Part shown: positions 34,401 to 42,425 of the stretch, piece after piece
Layout of the letters: every line of letters starts with the position of its first letter
Position numbering within the stretch: position 1 is the first letter of the stretch
The notes under the pieces: generated by a model
Databases searched by the model: none
Seen by the model: only the letters and a program-made list of their open reading frames with translations
What the model was told of the DNA's origin: nothing
Origin: Leptolyngbya ohadii IS1
GTDB taxonomy: Bacteria; Cyanobacteriota; Cyanobacteriia; Elainellales; Elainellaceae
Reading direction: 5' to 3'
Length of the DNA stretch: 64,000 bases
Assembly (NCBI RefSeq): GCF_002215035.1
Contig: NZ_NKFP01000004.1
Location: forward strand, 993,726-1,057,725
Translations under genes and position numbers: made by a program

Positions 34401-35739
34401 CCCATTGCCGCGAAAGGAACACCTGATTGGTCTGAACATTCCAATCCCAAATGCCATCCCCCGCCCCTTCCAGCGCAAACTCCCAGCGGGCTTCACTCTG
34501 CTGAAGGGCTTCTGTCCGCTGCTGTACCCGCAGTTCTAGCTCCTGATTAAGCTGCTGAAGGGCAAGTTCAGCCTGTTTGCGATCGGTAATGTCAATTTGA
34601 ATGCCGATGATGCCTGTAGGATTACCGCTTGCATCGTAGAGGATTTCGCCAATATCAGCAGACCAGCGCACCTCGCTATTGGGCAGCAGAATTCGGTATT
34701 CCAGATTGGCACTGTAGATTTGAACGCCGTTGCTGATGTTCTGGGCTATAACCTCGGAAATGTGGCGATGAACTGTTTCGCGCTCCTCTGGATGAACGGC
34801 ATTCAGCCACGCCTCATAGCTGGGTTTGTGAATTTGCGGGTCGTACCCCAGCAGACGAAAATTCTCATCCGACCAGAAGGTTTCTTGAGTGGTAAAGTCC
34901 CAGTACCACATTCCAGCTTTGGCGGCTCTTAGCGCAAGGGATAGGAGATCGGAGCTGGGCTGCATCACCGGATTGGTCTGCGGCTGAGTCTGGAGCTGGG
35001 TCTGGGGGTGGCGATCGCTGAGTTGATGACTGAGTTGATTACCGGATCGATCGCTGAGCTGATTACTGAATCGATCGCTGAGTTGATTACTGAATCGATC
35101 GGCTTGCTCCACGCAGACGGGGGACTGGGTTTGCTGTAGGTTCGGTGATGCCAATTCCGGTAAGTTTTTTAATTCCGGTAATTTTTCTGGTTGAACGGCA
35201 ATTTGTTGAACGGCAATTCCCAGGTGTAGGGCAATCTGCTGCCCATACTGCACTTCGATCGGCTGCCAACCGCCCAGACTGCGGCATCGATATAGGGCGA
35301 GCAGCCCCCATAGAGTTTCTTGATGGTAAATTGGCGCAATTAACGCCGCTGTATTTTCCTGTACCTGTAAAGGCTCGATGGGGTTTGTGGGGCAAACAGG
35401 CAAATCCCCCCAATCGTCTGCGATCGCTGTCAGAGTTCCCGATCGGCATCGTTCAAGCCAGGTCTCTTGCAGACTGGGAGCAGAAATCAATTCTCCAAGG
35501 CGCGGCTGCAAATCCCGACAGACGGACTCGAAGGCAACGACGGCATCCTGTTTGCTTAGAAAGCGGTAAACCAGAACACGATCGGCTTGGAGCAAACCCC
35601 GCATATCGGCGATCGCACGCTGAAAAATGTCCTCCGGATGATTGCACCGCTGGATCTGAAGGGCAATGGCTGTAATTTGCTCTAGAACTTTTTCTAGGGA
35701 AAGTGGAAGCAACTGAAATTTGCCGGAGTTATCAAGCAT
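31480..35739 (-). CDS. Very large soluble histidine kinase: GAF, four PAS, two GAF, HisKA and HATPase domains
   Basis: 1419 residues from the ATG at 35739 (TTG at 35805 is less likely). Order by eye: GAF (about 1-180, LLQADRVLVYRF); a Gln/Ser-rich linker; PAS 1 (AGMWYWDF), PAS 2 (GAGDGIWDWN), PAS 3 (GNLGVWDWDL) and PAS 4 (STLAIIYVYD) between about 270 and 810; GAF 2 (LLQVDRVVIHRF); GAF 3 (CQFCGIDLDHLRP); HisKA (STVSHELRTPVSNI); HATPase (NNACKYTPEGG, GTGLGLALVKKL). No receiver and no membrane segment are present. GAF 1 and 2 are phytochrome-like without an obvious bilin Cys. Two internal tandem repeats lie in linkers. The regulatory target is unknown. Confidence 0.9.
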   Translation of the reverse strand: MLDNSGKFQLLPLSLEKVLEQITAIALQIQRCNHPEDIFQRAIADMRGLLQADRVLVYRFLSKQDAVVAFESVCRDLQPRLGELISAPSLQETWLERCRSGTLTAIADDWGDLPVCPTNPIEPLQVQENTAALIAPIYHQETLWGLLALYRCRSLGGWQPIEVQYGQQIALHLGIAVQQIAVQPEKLPELKNLPELASPNLQQTQSPVCVEQADRFSNQLSDRFSNQLSDRSGNQLSHQLSDRHPQTQLQTQPQTNPVMQPSSDLLSLALRAAKAGMWYWDFTTQETFWSDENFRLLGYDPQIHKPSYEAWLNAVHPEERETVHRHISEVIAQNISNGVQIYSANLEYRILLPNSEVRWSADIGEILYDASGNPTGIIGIQIDITDRKQAELALQQLNQELELRVQQRTEALQQSEARWEFALEGAGDGIWDWNVQTNQVFLSRQWATLLGYAEDEIDNTLEDWASRIHPDDHVQCEAKLADHFSGKTPIYRQELRVRCKDGSLKWILDRGKVVTWDAQGQPLRMVGIHTDITDRKHAEEQLQTLSNRQKLAIEAGNLGVWDWDLTSDRITWDDHLHQMYDIPPSESGIDYATWEARIHPDDLAACRAAVEQRQVLKTAVRVEFRILLPNGTVRYIESCALTTYDSQGRPNRIIGVDLDITERRLLEAERNGAEAALREHQQFLEQIAESTLAIIYVYDLIEQRSIFCSQQIETVLGYSPDEILSMGSALFPQLVHPQDLHSVLHKAEALSQIQDNEYVELEYRIRHKAGGYRWLLSRDRISQRTSSGAPQHMLGIAVDVTNLKESQVKLRQQAERDRLLMTIAQNIRQTLDLEQILATAVEEVRQLLQVDRVVIHRFDAAWNGTVVAESVTAGWQSLLGKEIMDSWLEEGRFHQREQLTAIEDIYRADLYPHQIAMLEQIQVRAKLVVPIVQGNCLWGLLAAHHCEEPRPWQPFEIALQQQLATQLAIALQQSELHQQVQTLNTQLELQVRERTAQLQQSLHFEELLKRITDRVRDSLDEQEILQAAVDELALGLQVEICDTGIYSADQTTSTIAYEYTNAPSQALGHSFTIAEAPNREVYLLLFQGQVCQFCGIDLDHLRPHQGRGAILACPILDENGILGDLWLFKAPQAWFNELEVRLVQQVANQCAIALRQSRLFQAAQLQVQELERLNRLKDDFLSTVSHELRTPVSNIRMATQMLEISLNRLGILGDLTNPIDRYLNVLRTEGQREIGLINDLLDLTRLDAETEPLNLVPIELQFYIPHLAESFVERAHRQQQQIVIRIPENLPTFTTDLSDLERILSELLNNACKYTPEGGTITVSGAKTSEHLEEYLEEYPEEYLELRVSNSGVEISPAERDRIFDKFYRIPNSDPWKHGGTGLGLALVKKLVERLGGTIRVESETGETRFTLKFPLSIG
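31709..31756 (-). repeat. 12-bp tandem repeat in the kinase ATPase domain
   Basis: Four units close to AGATACTCTTCT (plus strand) encode LEEYLEEYPEEYLE in a surface loop of the HATPase domain. The length is a multiple of three, so copy changes stay in frame. Confidence 0.85.
35013..35101 (-). repeat. 24-bp tandem repeat with GATCGCTGAGTTGATTACTG core, about 3.5 copies
   Basis: Successive units carry ATCGATCGCTGAGTTGATTA and encode the peptide DRFSNQLS repeatedly (DRFSNQLSDRFSNQLSDRSG) in the linker after the first GAF domain. Each unit includes a HIP1-like CGATCG. Confidence 0.85.
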
Positions 35740-36014
35740 TAATCTACCCACCGATGTTCTTAAGCAATACACCAGAGGTTGTCTTCGGGAAATGCACGGG
35801 AGCAATAGAGAATATGCTCCGAGAAAAACTATATCCTTATAGCCTCCATCATTGACTATTAAAAAGCTGTGTTCCCCTCTTGCCCCAGTTCCGTTTCGGT
35901 AGCCGCAGCATAATCTGTCCTGTTAAGGGGGGGCATCCCTTGACGCGATCGGATAGAGTGGATAAGTCAAAGGGTGTCTTTGAATTGGTGTTGTGGAGAA
36001 GCGACAGAAGACTC
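35740..36014. other. 275-bp divergent promoter region
   Basis: This region lies between the start of the large histidine kinase (minus) and the start of the Ser/Thr kinase (plus). A 45-codon open extension precedes the kinase ATG but is not expected to be translated. No operator-like palindrome stood out. Confidence 0.4.
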
Positions 36015-36794
36015 ATGGCAATTCAAGCTGGGCAAGCCTTACAGGGCGGTAAATACACCCTCGATCAGCCTCTAGGACAGGGGGGATTCGGCATTACATT
36101 TAAGGCAACCCACCATTACCTGCATCGCGTGATGGTGATTAAAACCATGAACCCCGAACTGCGGCAGCATCCTCAGTACGCCAAGCTAGAGCAGCAGTTT
36201 CAGGATGAAGGACGACGGCTTGCCCTTTGCGTGCATCCCAACATTGTGCGCGTCAATGATTTCTTTATCGAGAACGGGGTGCCCTATCTGGTCATGGACT
36301 ATGTGCCGGGAAAAACCCTGGATGCCATCGTCCTCCCCAATGACCCCTTGCCGGAAGCGATCGCTATCCAGTATATCAGCCAGGTGGGAGCCGCTCTGGA
36401 AACTGTGCATCATAACGGACTGCTGCATCGGGACGTGAAGCCGCAAAACATTATTCTGCGGGAAGGCACCGATCAGGTTGTGCTGATCGACTTTGGCATT
36501 GCGCGGGAATTTACACCGGGAGCCACCCAGACCCACACCAGCATCATTACCGAAGGCTACGCGCCGATCGAGCAATACCTGCCCCAGGCAAAACGCACCC
36601 CCGCCACCGATGTCTATGGCTTAGCCGCAACGCTGTATGCCCTGCTGACCGCTCAGGTTCCCGTCTCGGCTATTCTGCGCGATCGTCAGCCGATGCCCGC
36701 CCCCCGTGATATCCGCCCAGAAATCACCCCCGCCACCAACCAAGCCCCGCCGACTGGAGTCCAACGAGCTGCGGCGAGAACAGGAATATCGTAA
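36015..36794 (+). CDS. Truncated Ser/Thr protein kinase (5' part of a broken gene)
   Basis: 259 codons, of which 242 are native. Kinase marks are intact: G-loop GQGGFG at 21-26, Lys43, catalytic loop HRDVKPQN with Asp140, IDFGIA with Asp159, and APE-like YAPIEQY. The native frame stops after ITPATN (codon ending at 36740), in the middle of the last kinase subdomain, where relatives continue with QAI and about 30 more residues. The remaining 17 residues come from a misplaced copy of the gene's own 3' region. The rest of the gene (membrane helix and C-terminal domain) is found at 37382-38254. Activity is doubtful without the final helices. The same layout could come from misassembly. Confidence 0.8.
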   Translation: MAIQAGQALQGGKYTLDQPLGQGGFGITFKATHHYLHRVMVIKTMNPELRQHPQYAKLEQQFQDEGRRLALCVHPNIVRVNDFFIENGVPYLVMDYVPGKTLDAIVLPNDPLPEAIAIQYISQVGAALETVHHNGLLHRDVKPQNIILREGTDQVVLIDFGIAREFTPGATQTHTSIITEGYAPIEQYLPQAKRTPATDVYGLAATLYALLTAQVPVSAILRDRQPMPAPRDIRPEITPATNQAPPTGVQRAAARTGIS

Positions 36795-37174
36795 CGAGAT
36801 GGCAAGGGCGGAGGAAGCGAATCGGGCTGATGCGCTGCGAGGAGTGGCGGGAATTCCAGTAGGCACACGGGAGCGATCTGTGCTGGAGGCTCTGGGCGAA
36901 CCAACGGAACGTAATCCGGACGGCTACTGGAACAATACGCGCACCGCAATCTACAACGTTGTAGATTGCGGTGCGCGTATTGTTCCAGTAGCCGTCCGGA
37001 TTACGTTCCGTTGGTTCGCCCAGAGCCTCCAGCACAGATCGCTCCCGTGTGCCTACTGGAATTCCCGCCACTCCTCGCAGCGCATCAGCCCGATTCGCTT
37101 CCTCCGCCCTTGCCATCTCGTTACGATATTCCTGTTCTCGCCGCAGCTCGTTGGACTCCAGTCGGCGGGGCTTG
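36741..37174. repeat. 434-bp perfect palindrome (217-bp arms) inside the kinase gene
   Basis: The left arm (36741-36957) is a direct copy of 37750-37966, and the right arm is its exact reverse complement; the centre is CTACAAC/GTTGTAG. The inverted copy goes on past the palindrome to 37348, so 36951-37348 mirrors 37576-37973. No mismatch was found by base-by-base mapping of the ends and offsets. Confidence 0.92.
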
Positions 37175-37308
37175 TTTGTATCCCGATCGCCCCCCTCCGA
37201 ATTTCTGCCAGAGTTGAGCAAATCGCGGACAAATTCCGGCAAAACCCCTGTGGGTGCGTTAGGAGAGGCTTCAGGCGAAGGGGAAGCTTCAGGAGCGGGA
37301 GATTCTAT

Positions 37309-37378
37309 AGGGACAACCGCTTCCGGCGAGGGGGAAGGCTCGATCGAGCCTTCCCCCTCGCCGGAAGCGGTTGTCCCT
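37309..37378. repeat. 70-bp perfect palindrome (35-bp arms), second turn-around point
   Basis: Centred on CTCGATCGAG. The right arm (37344-37378) is a direct copy of 37581-37615. The sequence from 37379 on returns to the native kinase gene. Confidence 0.92.
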
Positions 37379-37381
37379 TGA

Positions 37382-38254
37382 GAAACTCCCCGCCCTGACA
37401 CTTCCCACTCCCCCCAAAAACGTGGACTCAACCCCAGGGCACTCCTCTTTCTGGGGGCTGTTGCGATCGCCGTTCTGTTGGGAATTGGTAGAGCCTTGTA
37501 TGATGCCCGACAGTCTCCTGATCTGGTAACGGCAGAGCAACCGGAAACAGTGGTGACAGCTCCTTCCCCTGAACCCTCGATCGAGCCTTCCCCCTCGCCG
37601 GAAGCGGTTGTCCCTATAGAATCTCCCGCTCCTGAAGCTTCCCCTTCGCCTGAAGCCTCTCCTAACGCACCCACAGGGGTTTTGCCGGAATTTGTCCGCG
37701 ATTTGCTCAACTCTGGCAGAAATTCGGAGGGGGGCGATCGGGATACAAACAAGCCCCGCCGACTGGAGTCCAACGAGCTGCGGCGAGAACAGGAATATCG
37801 TAACGAGATGGCAAGGGCGGAGGAAGCGAATCGGGCTGATGCGCTGCGAGGAGTGGCGGGAATTCCAGTAGGCACACGGGAGCGATCTGTGCTGGAGGCT
37901 CTGGGCGAACCAACGGAACGTAATCCGGACGGCTACTGGAACAATACGCGCACCGCAATCTACAACGTTGTGCCCGATCAGGTGACGCTGGGCTACATTT
38001 ACGACAAAGAGAGTGAGCGAATTCGCCAGACAGAAGCCTCCTTTGCCCAATCAGTTGATCCGGAGGTAATGCAGACGACCCTGGACGGAATGCTGGACGG
38101 CAAGCTGAATTCCGAGATTGAGGCAGGCTTGAGGTCGGTGCAGGAGCGTCAGACCAATCAGTTTTCTTTCCAGCGAGGAAACCTGGAGGGGCTGATACAG
38201 CGAAATGAGCGCGATCGGGTTTATATTGCGGTGTGGGAGAAGGATCTGCACTAA
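37382..38254 (+). pseudogene. 3' fragment of the Ser/Thr kinase gene: membrane helix, linker and C-terminal domain
   Basis: The frame is open from 37382, just after an in-frame TGA at 37379-37381; the first usable start codon is TTG at 37478. It begins with a basic Pro-rich segment, then a transmembrane helix (ALLFLGAVAIAVLLGIG). A Ser/Pro/Glu-rich linker follows, then a C-terminal domain (GIPVGTRERSVLEALGEPTE, TAIYNVVPDQVTLGYIYD, IRQTEASFAQSVDPEVMQTT, VYIAVWEKDLH) as seen in membrane-anchored cyanobacterial kinases. It has no ribosome-binding site or ATG and follows the inverted duplication, so it is most simply the tail of the kinase at 36015. The glycosyltransferase gene starts 13 bp later. 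Confidence 0.75.
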
Positions 38255-38267
38255 TTTGCGTTAACTC

Positions 38268-39350
38268 ATGCCCCAACCCATCCTTTACGCTGCCATTACA
38301 AACCACGGCTTTGGACATGCAACCCGCACGGCGGCAACGATCGCTGCCATTCAGAAGCTTTGTCCAGATGTGCTGATTGTGGTGGCAACGACGGCTCCTC
38401 GCTGGCTGCTGGAATGCTATATTACCCAGGATTTTATTCACCGTCCGATCGGGCTGGATATTGGCGTGGTGCAGCAGGATAGTCTGACGATGGACAAGCC
38501 TGCGACGCTGGAAAAACTGCGGCAGATTCGGGCAAAGGCAAACCGGACGATCGCCGGAGAGGTAAATTTTATCAGGCTGAATCGGGTGGGTCTGGTGCTA
38601 GCGGATATTCCACCCATTACCAGTGCGATCGCTAAAGCTGCGGGGGTTCCCTGCTGGATGATGAGCAATTTTGGCTGGGATTTTATCTACCGTGCCTGGG
38701 GTGGCGAGTTTGAGGCAGAGGCAGACTGGATCGCGGAACAGTTTAGCCATTGCGATCGGCTGTTTCGCCTGCCGTTCCATGAGCCAATGTCCGCTTTTCC
38801 GCAGATTACCGATGTGGGGCTGACGGGGGGTTCGCCGCGCTTTTCGCTGGAGGAACTGCGCCAGAAATTCAACCTTACGGCTCCAAAGGAACGAACGGTA
38901 ATGCTCACCTTTGGCGGGCTGGGAATCGATCGCGTCCCCTACGAGAATCTGACCCGTTTTCCGGACTGGCAGTTTATCAGCCTCGACCGCAATGCGCCGA
39001 ATTTGCCGAATTTACTGGCGATTAGCGATCGGCGCTTTCGTCCGGTGGATCTGATGCCTTTCTGTCATTACGTGGTGTCAAAGCCGGGGTACAGCACTTT
39101 CTCGGAAGCCTGCCGTCTCGACCTGCCCGTGATTTCCGTAACGCGAGAGGACTTTGCCGAATCTCCCGTGTTGCTCAACGGACTCCAGGATCACGCCTAT
39201 CACAAGATTCTGGAGCCAGCGGAGTTCTTCAGCGGCAACTGGGACTTTCTATCGCAGCCGCTCAACCCGCCCCGCACTGATCGAAAACTGCCCAAGGATG
39301 GCAACGAGGCGATCGCTCAGGCAGTCGTGGATTATTTAATGAGCCAGTAG
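38268..39350 (+). CDS. GT-B fold glycosyltransferase-like protein
   Basis: 360 residues. The N-terminus (ILYAAITNHGFGHATRTAAT) with its Gly-rich loop and GHxxR pattern, and the C-terminal CHYVVSKPGYSTFSEACRLD followed by a His/Glu region, fit the MurG/UDP-glycosyltransferase GT-B fold. LTFGGLGI is the typical nucleotide-sugar loop start. Substrate and acceptor are unknown. It follows the kinase 3' end by 13 bp. The end carries a 12-bp duplication (GAGCCAGTAGGG, GAGCCAGTAAGG at 39341-39364) covering the stop. Confidence 0.7.
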   Translation: MPQPILYAAITNHGFGHATRTAATIAAIQKLCPDVLIVVATTAPRWLLECYITQDFIHRPIGLDIGVVQQDSLTMDKPATLEKLRQIRAKANRTIAGEVNFIRLNRVGLVLADIPPITSAIAKAAGVPCWMMSNFGWDFIYRAWGGEFEAEADWIAEQFSHCDRLFRLPFHEPMSAFPQITDVGLTGGSPRFSLEELRQKFNLTAPKERTVMLTFGGLGIDRVPYENLTRFPDWQFISLDRNAPNLPNLLAISDRRFRPVDLMPFCHYVVSKPGYSTFSEACRLDLPVISVTREDFAESPVLLNGLQDHAYHKILEPAEFFSGNWDFLSQPLNPPRTDRKLPKDGNEAIAQAVVDYLMSQ

Positions 39351-39364
39351 GGGAGCCAGTAAGG
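39341..39364. repeat. 12-bp tandem duplication including a stop codon
   Basis: GAGCCAGTAGGG (39341-39352) and GAGCCAGTAAGG (39353-39364). Each copy carries a stop triplet, TAG and TAA, and the gene ends at the first (39348-39350). Confidence 0.85.
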
Positions 39365-39368
39365 AATT

Positions 39369-40247
39369 CTAAATCGGCGTCACCACCAAAGTCGATCGCT
39401 CTAGCGACAGTCGATAGGGTTCATTGCTGCCCTCTGCACTCTGGACGCGCACAAAGTAGTTTCCAGATGACAGGGCAGGGGCTAATAGGGTTTCACTGTC
39501 GCCGCCTTCTACGTTGGCAAACAGAAATCTGCCGCTTCCGGTCTGCACAGTACGTCGCTGGCTGTCCAGAATCGAAAAGGCGATCGCGTCTGCCGTACTA
39601 GAACTTGTCAAATTGGTGTTGCTGAGTCTGGCAGTAATGCGACTGGTGTTGTCGATACTGAAGCTATAGAAATCAATGTCACTGGTTCCGCCCACCGTTC
39701 CCACTTGGGAGAGACGATCGCCCGGTCGCAAATTGCCCAAATTAAAAGACTGGTTCGATCCGGGGGTTGAAGTCCCTGAACCAGACTGAGATAGCTTCAG
39801 ATCATAGTCTTCGTCCCGTCCGTTCTCGCTTTGAAGCCGCACATAGTAGGTTCCTTTTGCCAGCCCGCTAACGGAGAGGGTTTGACTGTTGCCTGCTTCA
39901 GTGTTAGCAAACAGAAATTTGCCGTTATTCCTGACGACCTTTCCCTGACGATTCAAGACGGTGAGGGCGATCGGTTGGTTGCCATCGCTCTTGTTGTTCA
40001 GCGTTGCAGAAAAACTGCCCCGGCGATCGAGCTTGAACTTAAAGAAATCCAGATCCCTGCCGCCCACATCGCCTGAATAGTCATAGCTTTTGCCGCGCTT
40101 GATGCTACCGACATTTTCTGCATCCTTCAGGCTGTCGCCATAGTCTTTCGCAAAGTTAAAAAAGCGGGTACGCCCATTCGGCGATCGATTGGTAGATAAA
40201 TTGAGATTGCCCTGATCCAGGCGACGCGACGAAGAGTTGAACAGCAT
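39369..40247 (-). CDS. Protein with two PPC-like domains
   Basis: 292 residues. Two units of about 115 residues are visible, each with DLDFFKFKLDRRGSF or DIDFYSFSIDNTSRI, a core strand (LTVLNRQGKVV, FSILDSQRRTV), FLFANTEAGNSQTL or FLFANVEGGDSETL, and GTYYVRLQSENG or GNYFVRVQSAEG. These are PPC (bacterial pre-peptidase C-terminal) folds. No protease domain and no classical signal peptide is present, as in the PPC protein at 3427; unlike that one it lacks EF-hand loops. Likely a surface or secreted protein. A shorter protein of uncertain relation lies upstream on the same strand. Confidence 0.75.
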   Translation of the reverse strand: MLFNSSSRRLDQGNLNLSTNRSPNGRTRFFNFAKDYGDSLKDAENVGSIKRGKSYDYSGDVGGRDLDFFKFKLDRRGSFSATLNNKSDGNQPIALTVLNRQGKVVRNNGKFLFANTEAGNSQTLSVSGLAKGTYYVRLQSENGRDEDYDLKLSQSGSGTSTPGSNQSFNLGNLRPGDRLSQVGTVGGTSDIDFYSFSIDNTSRITARLSNTNLTSSSTADAIAFSILDSQRRTVQTGSGRFLFANVEGGDSETLLAPALSSGNYFVRVQSAEGSNEPYRLSLERSTLVVTPI

Positions 40248-40421
40248 GAGCCAACAGCCTCAAAAAGAAATAGAGAATCACTGAGATCCTGTTTCACTGC
40301 TGATCGACGCTGTAAGTTGGGAAAAGTTCCAGGTAGGGGGAGCGGGGAGTGGGGGTGTCTGCGGTTAGGGTAAATGTTATTGCTCGATCGATTAATCGTG
40401 AATTGATGAAAGCGAGGACGA

Positions 40422-40739
40422 TTAAAAGCTTTGACTACCTCTGAAGCGATACAGCCCCCAGGTAAACTCCGATCGCGAAATTCCCTGTCCGAATCCAGCA
40501 ACAGGATCTTTTTCCAGGCGGTTTTCTAGCGTGAGACGAACTTTGGTGACGCGATCGACCCGAAATTGGTAATACAGCGATTCCTTGTCGGAAATGGTAT
40601 CTCTATCTCTGGCACGACGTTTGAGTAAGCCCAGGTTGGCAACGATGTCAAAGTCTGAGGAATTGCGTGTGATGGAAACAGGAAGAACGGCACTGCGATC
40701 GATTATGGGATTGCAAGAAGATGTAAGAGAAGATGACAT
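40422..40739 (-). CDS. Hypothetical protein (105 aa), possibly a PPC-like remnant
   Basis: The segment SDKESLYYQFRVDRVTKVRL recalls the first strands of a PPC domain, but the rest (FTWGLYRFRGSQSF) ends early. The product may be a short variant or a decayed domain. The ATG at 40739 is the only start. The two-domain PPC protein follows 174 bp downstream on the same strand. Function is unknown. Confidence 0.5.
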   Translation of the reverse strand: MSSSLTSSCNPIIDRSAVLPVSITRNSSDFDIVANLGLLKRRARDRDTISDKESLYYQFRVDRVTKVRLTLENRLEKDPVAGFGQGISRSEFTWGLYRFRGSQSF

Positions 40740-40865
40740 AATGAATAGAAACTAAAAACAGAAAGTGGCTAGAAATATACAGCTTATAGCAGTATAGAAA
40801 CGCATCAATATTGGCAGTAAAAATTTTACAATAAGCAAAGAATTTAGTAGATCTTAACGTTGCCT

Positions 40866-41282
40866 ATGTCTCACTATCAGCAAACTATCACCATTCAAAC
40901 TAGCGGCAAGTCCCTGCATAAAATCACCTCAAAAGTTGCGGCGATCGTTGCGGACTCCGGCATTCAAACGGGACTTTGTACATTGTTTCTGCGGCACACT
41001 TCAGCCAGTCTAATTATTCAGGAAAACGCCGATCCGGATGTGTTAAAGGATTTATCTAACTTCCTGGCGAAGCTGGTTCCAGACGGCTATGACTATATTC
41101 ACAGCACCGAAGGACCGGACGATATGCCTGCCCATATTCGTACAGTATTAACTCACACCTCGGAGCAGATTCCGATTGCCAATGGTCGGCTTGTGTTGGG
41201 AACCTGGCAGGGCATTTACCTCTGGGAGCATCGCGATCACAGTCATCGCAGAGAACTCATGGTGCATATTTCGGGTGAATAG
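40866..41282 (+). CDS. YjbQ/UPF0047 family protein
   Basis: 138 residues from the ATG at 40866. The family signatures are clear: GLCTLFLRHTSASLIIQEN, HSTEGPDDMPAHIRTVL and GTWQGIYLWEHRDHSHRREL, with the conserved His/Asp cluster. YjbQ has weak thiamine-phosphate synthase activity in E. coli and is often annotated as a secondary thiamine-phosphate synthase; TenA in this window belongs to thiamine salvage. The family is common and typically cytoplasmic. It reads divergently from the short PPC-like gene. Confidence 0.9.
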   Translation: MSHYQQTITIQTSGKSLHKITSKVAAIVADSGIQTGLCTLFLRHTSASLIIQENADPDVLKDLSNFLAKLVPDGYDYIHSTEGPDDMPAHIRTVLTHTSEQIPIANGRLVLGTWQGIYLWEHRDHSHRRELMVHISGE

Positions 41283-41426
41283 GCAAAAGAACTGGGGAAA
41301 ATGGAAGTTCTCTAAAGGACGTTTCAGTGAGGCACTGCTACTTTTGAGAGATTTTTTGCTTGTCGCTTGACTTGCTTCAACTCCTCCTTTAATCTTGCCT
41401 AATTAATTCTTAAAAAACTTGAGTTA

Positions 41427-42269
41427 ATGCCCCGGCACCGATTCCTCCGCTCTGCACCTCTGTTTCATGAGACGGGGCTGACTTCTAGTTCGCTATCGTC
41501 ACTGTCTTCCCTCAACTCCATGCAGGTTCCCTTTTCGCAGCGAGGGGTTGTCTCTACGCTGCTAACAATTACGTTTATCCTTATTTTTCTTCACCTGTTT
41601 GCGGTTGTCGATCGCTTTCTTTTTCCCGATATCACGATTATTTCCAGGAGACTGTATCCACTATTTAACTTGAACAATGAAAGTAATCTGCCATCCTACT
41701 TCTCCTCTGTCCTGCTGCTTATCTCTGCGGCACTGCTGGAAATCGTTGCCCTGATTCAGCGACAGGCAAACAGCAGCGAATCGCTTTCACAAGCTAGCAG
41801 TTTGTCCAGTCACCGATTTGTACGCCACTGGCAGGCACTTTCCCTGATCTTCCTGGGGCTATCGATCGATGAATCTCTGGCGCTGCACGAGAAAACAATG
41901 CCTGCCCTGAGAAGTGCCCTGAATGCGGACGGTATCTTCTACTATCCCTGGGTTGTGCCTGCGATCGGGTTAATAGTTGTATTGCTGGTGATCTACCGCC
42001 GATTCCTGCTGTCATTGCCTGCGAGAATCCGTGGGGGAATCCTGCTGGCGGGTGGAATCTATATTTCTGGCACGGTAGCAACCGAGATGGTGACTGGTCT
42101 CTGGGAATCTGAAAACGGCAGGACGAATTTAACCTATGCGCTGCTGGTTGCCGTGGAGGAATCCCTGGAAATGCTGGGGCTGGTTTTGTTTATTGGAGTG
42201 CTGCTGACCCTGCTGCGATCGATCGCGGAAACGATTACTTTTCAGTTTGTGAAGTCCAAGTTACGGTGA
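41427..42269 (+). CDS. Hypothetical multi-pass membrane protein
   Basis: 280 residues. After a Ser/Leu-rich N-terminus (LTSSSLSSLSSLNSM), six hydrophobic segments are seen: about 43-62 (LLTITFILIFLHLFAVVD), 92-110, 137-147, 171-190, 202-215 and 237-262. A charged loop (GLSIDESLALHEKTMPALR) lies between segments 3 and 4; the acidic and His residues could bind a metal. The final part (LLVAVEESLEMLGLVLFI) repeats the pattern of conserved Glu inside a helix. No family name is known to me. The stop codon lies in a 14-bp tandem duplication. Confidence 0.65.
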   Translation: MPRHRFLRSAPLFHETGLTSSSLSSLSSLNSMQVPFSQRGVVSTLLTITFILIFLHLFAVVDRFLFPDITIISRRLYPLFNLNNESNLPSYFSSVLLLISAALLEIVALIQRQANSSESLSQASSLSSHRFVRHWQALSLIFLGLSIDESLALHEKTMPALRSALNADGIFYYPWVVPAIGLIVVLLVIYRRFLLSLPARIRGGILLAGGIYISGTVATEMVTGLWESENGRTNLTYALLVAVEESLEMLGLVLFIGVLLTLLRSIAETITFQFVKSKLR

Positions 42270-42287
42270 GTCAGTTACGGTGAGTCA
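42260..42287. repeat. 14-bp tandem duplication including a stop codon
   Basis: GTTACGGTGAGTCA at 42260-42273 and 42274-42287. The gene's TGA is at 42267-42269, inside the first copy. Confidence 0.9.
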
Positions 42288-42362
42288 GTTTCAGGGGGTT
42301 AATCTTTACGGTTTGTAACTTCAATAGAGGTGAGGGATACCCTGTGGTTTTAAGATTTTAAA

Positions 42363-42388
42363 AATCAGCAAGCAGAATCAGCAAGTAG
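42363..42388. repeat. 13-bp tandem duplication upstream of hemB
   Basis: AATCAGCAAGCAG (42363-42375) and AATCAGCAAGTAG (42376-42388) stand 37 bp before the hemB ATG. Confidence 0.8.
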
Positions 42389-42425
42389 AATCCTTTCGTT
42401 TATTAAATCCCGATTGGTAAACCCT

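Noticed and set aside
36724-37875. 383-codon minus-strand frame across the kinase palindrome
   Set aside because: Long only because the palindrome repeats the same codons in mirror order; encoded protein is a mirrored copy, not an independent gene.
37289-38050. 253-codon minus-strand frame in the same area
   Set aside because: Antisense to the kinase 3' fragment and created by the inverted duplication.
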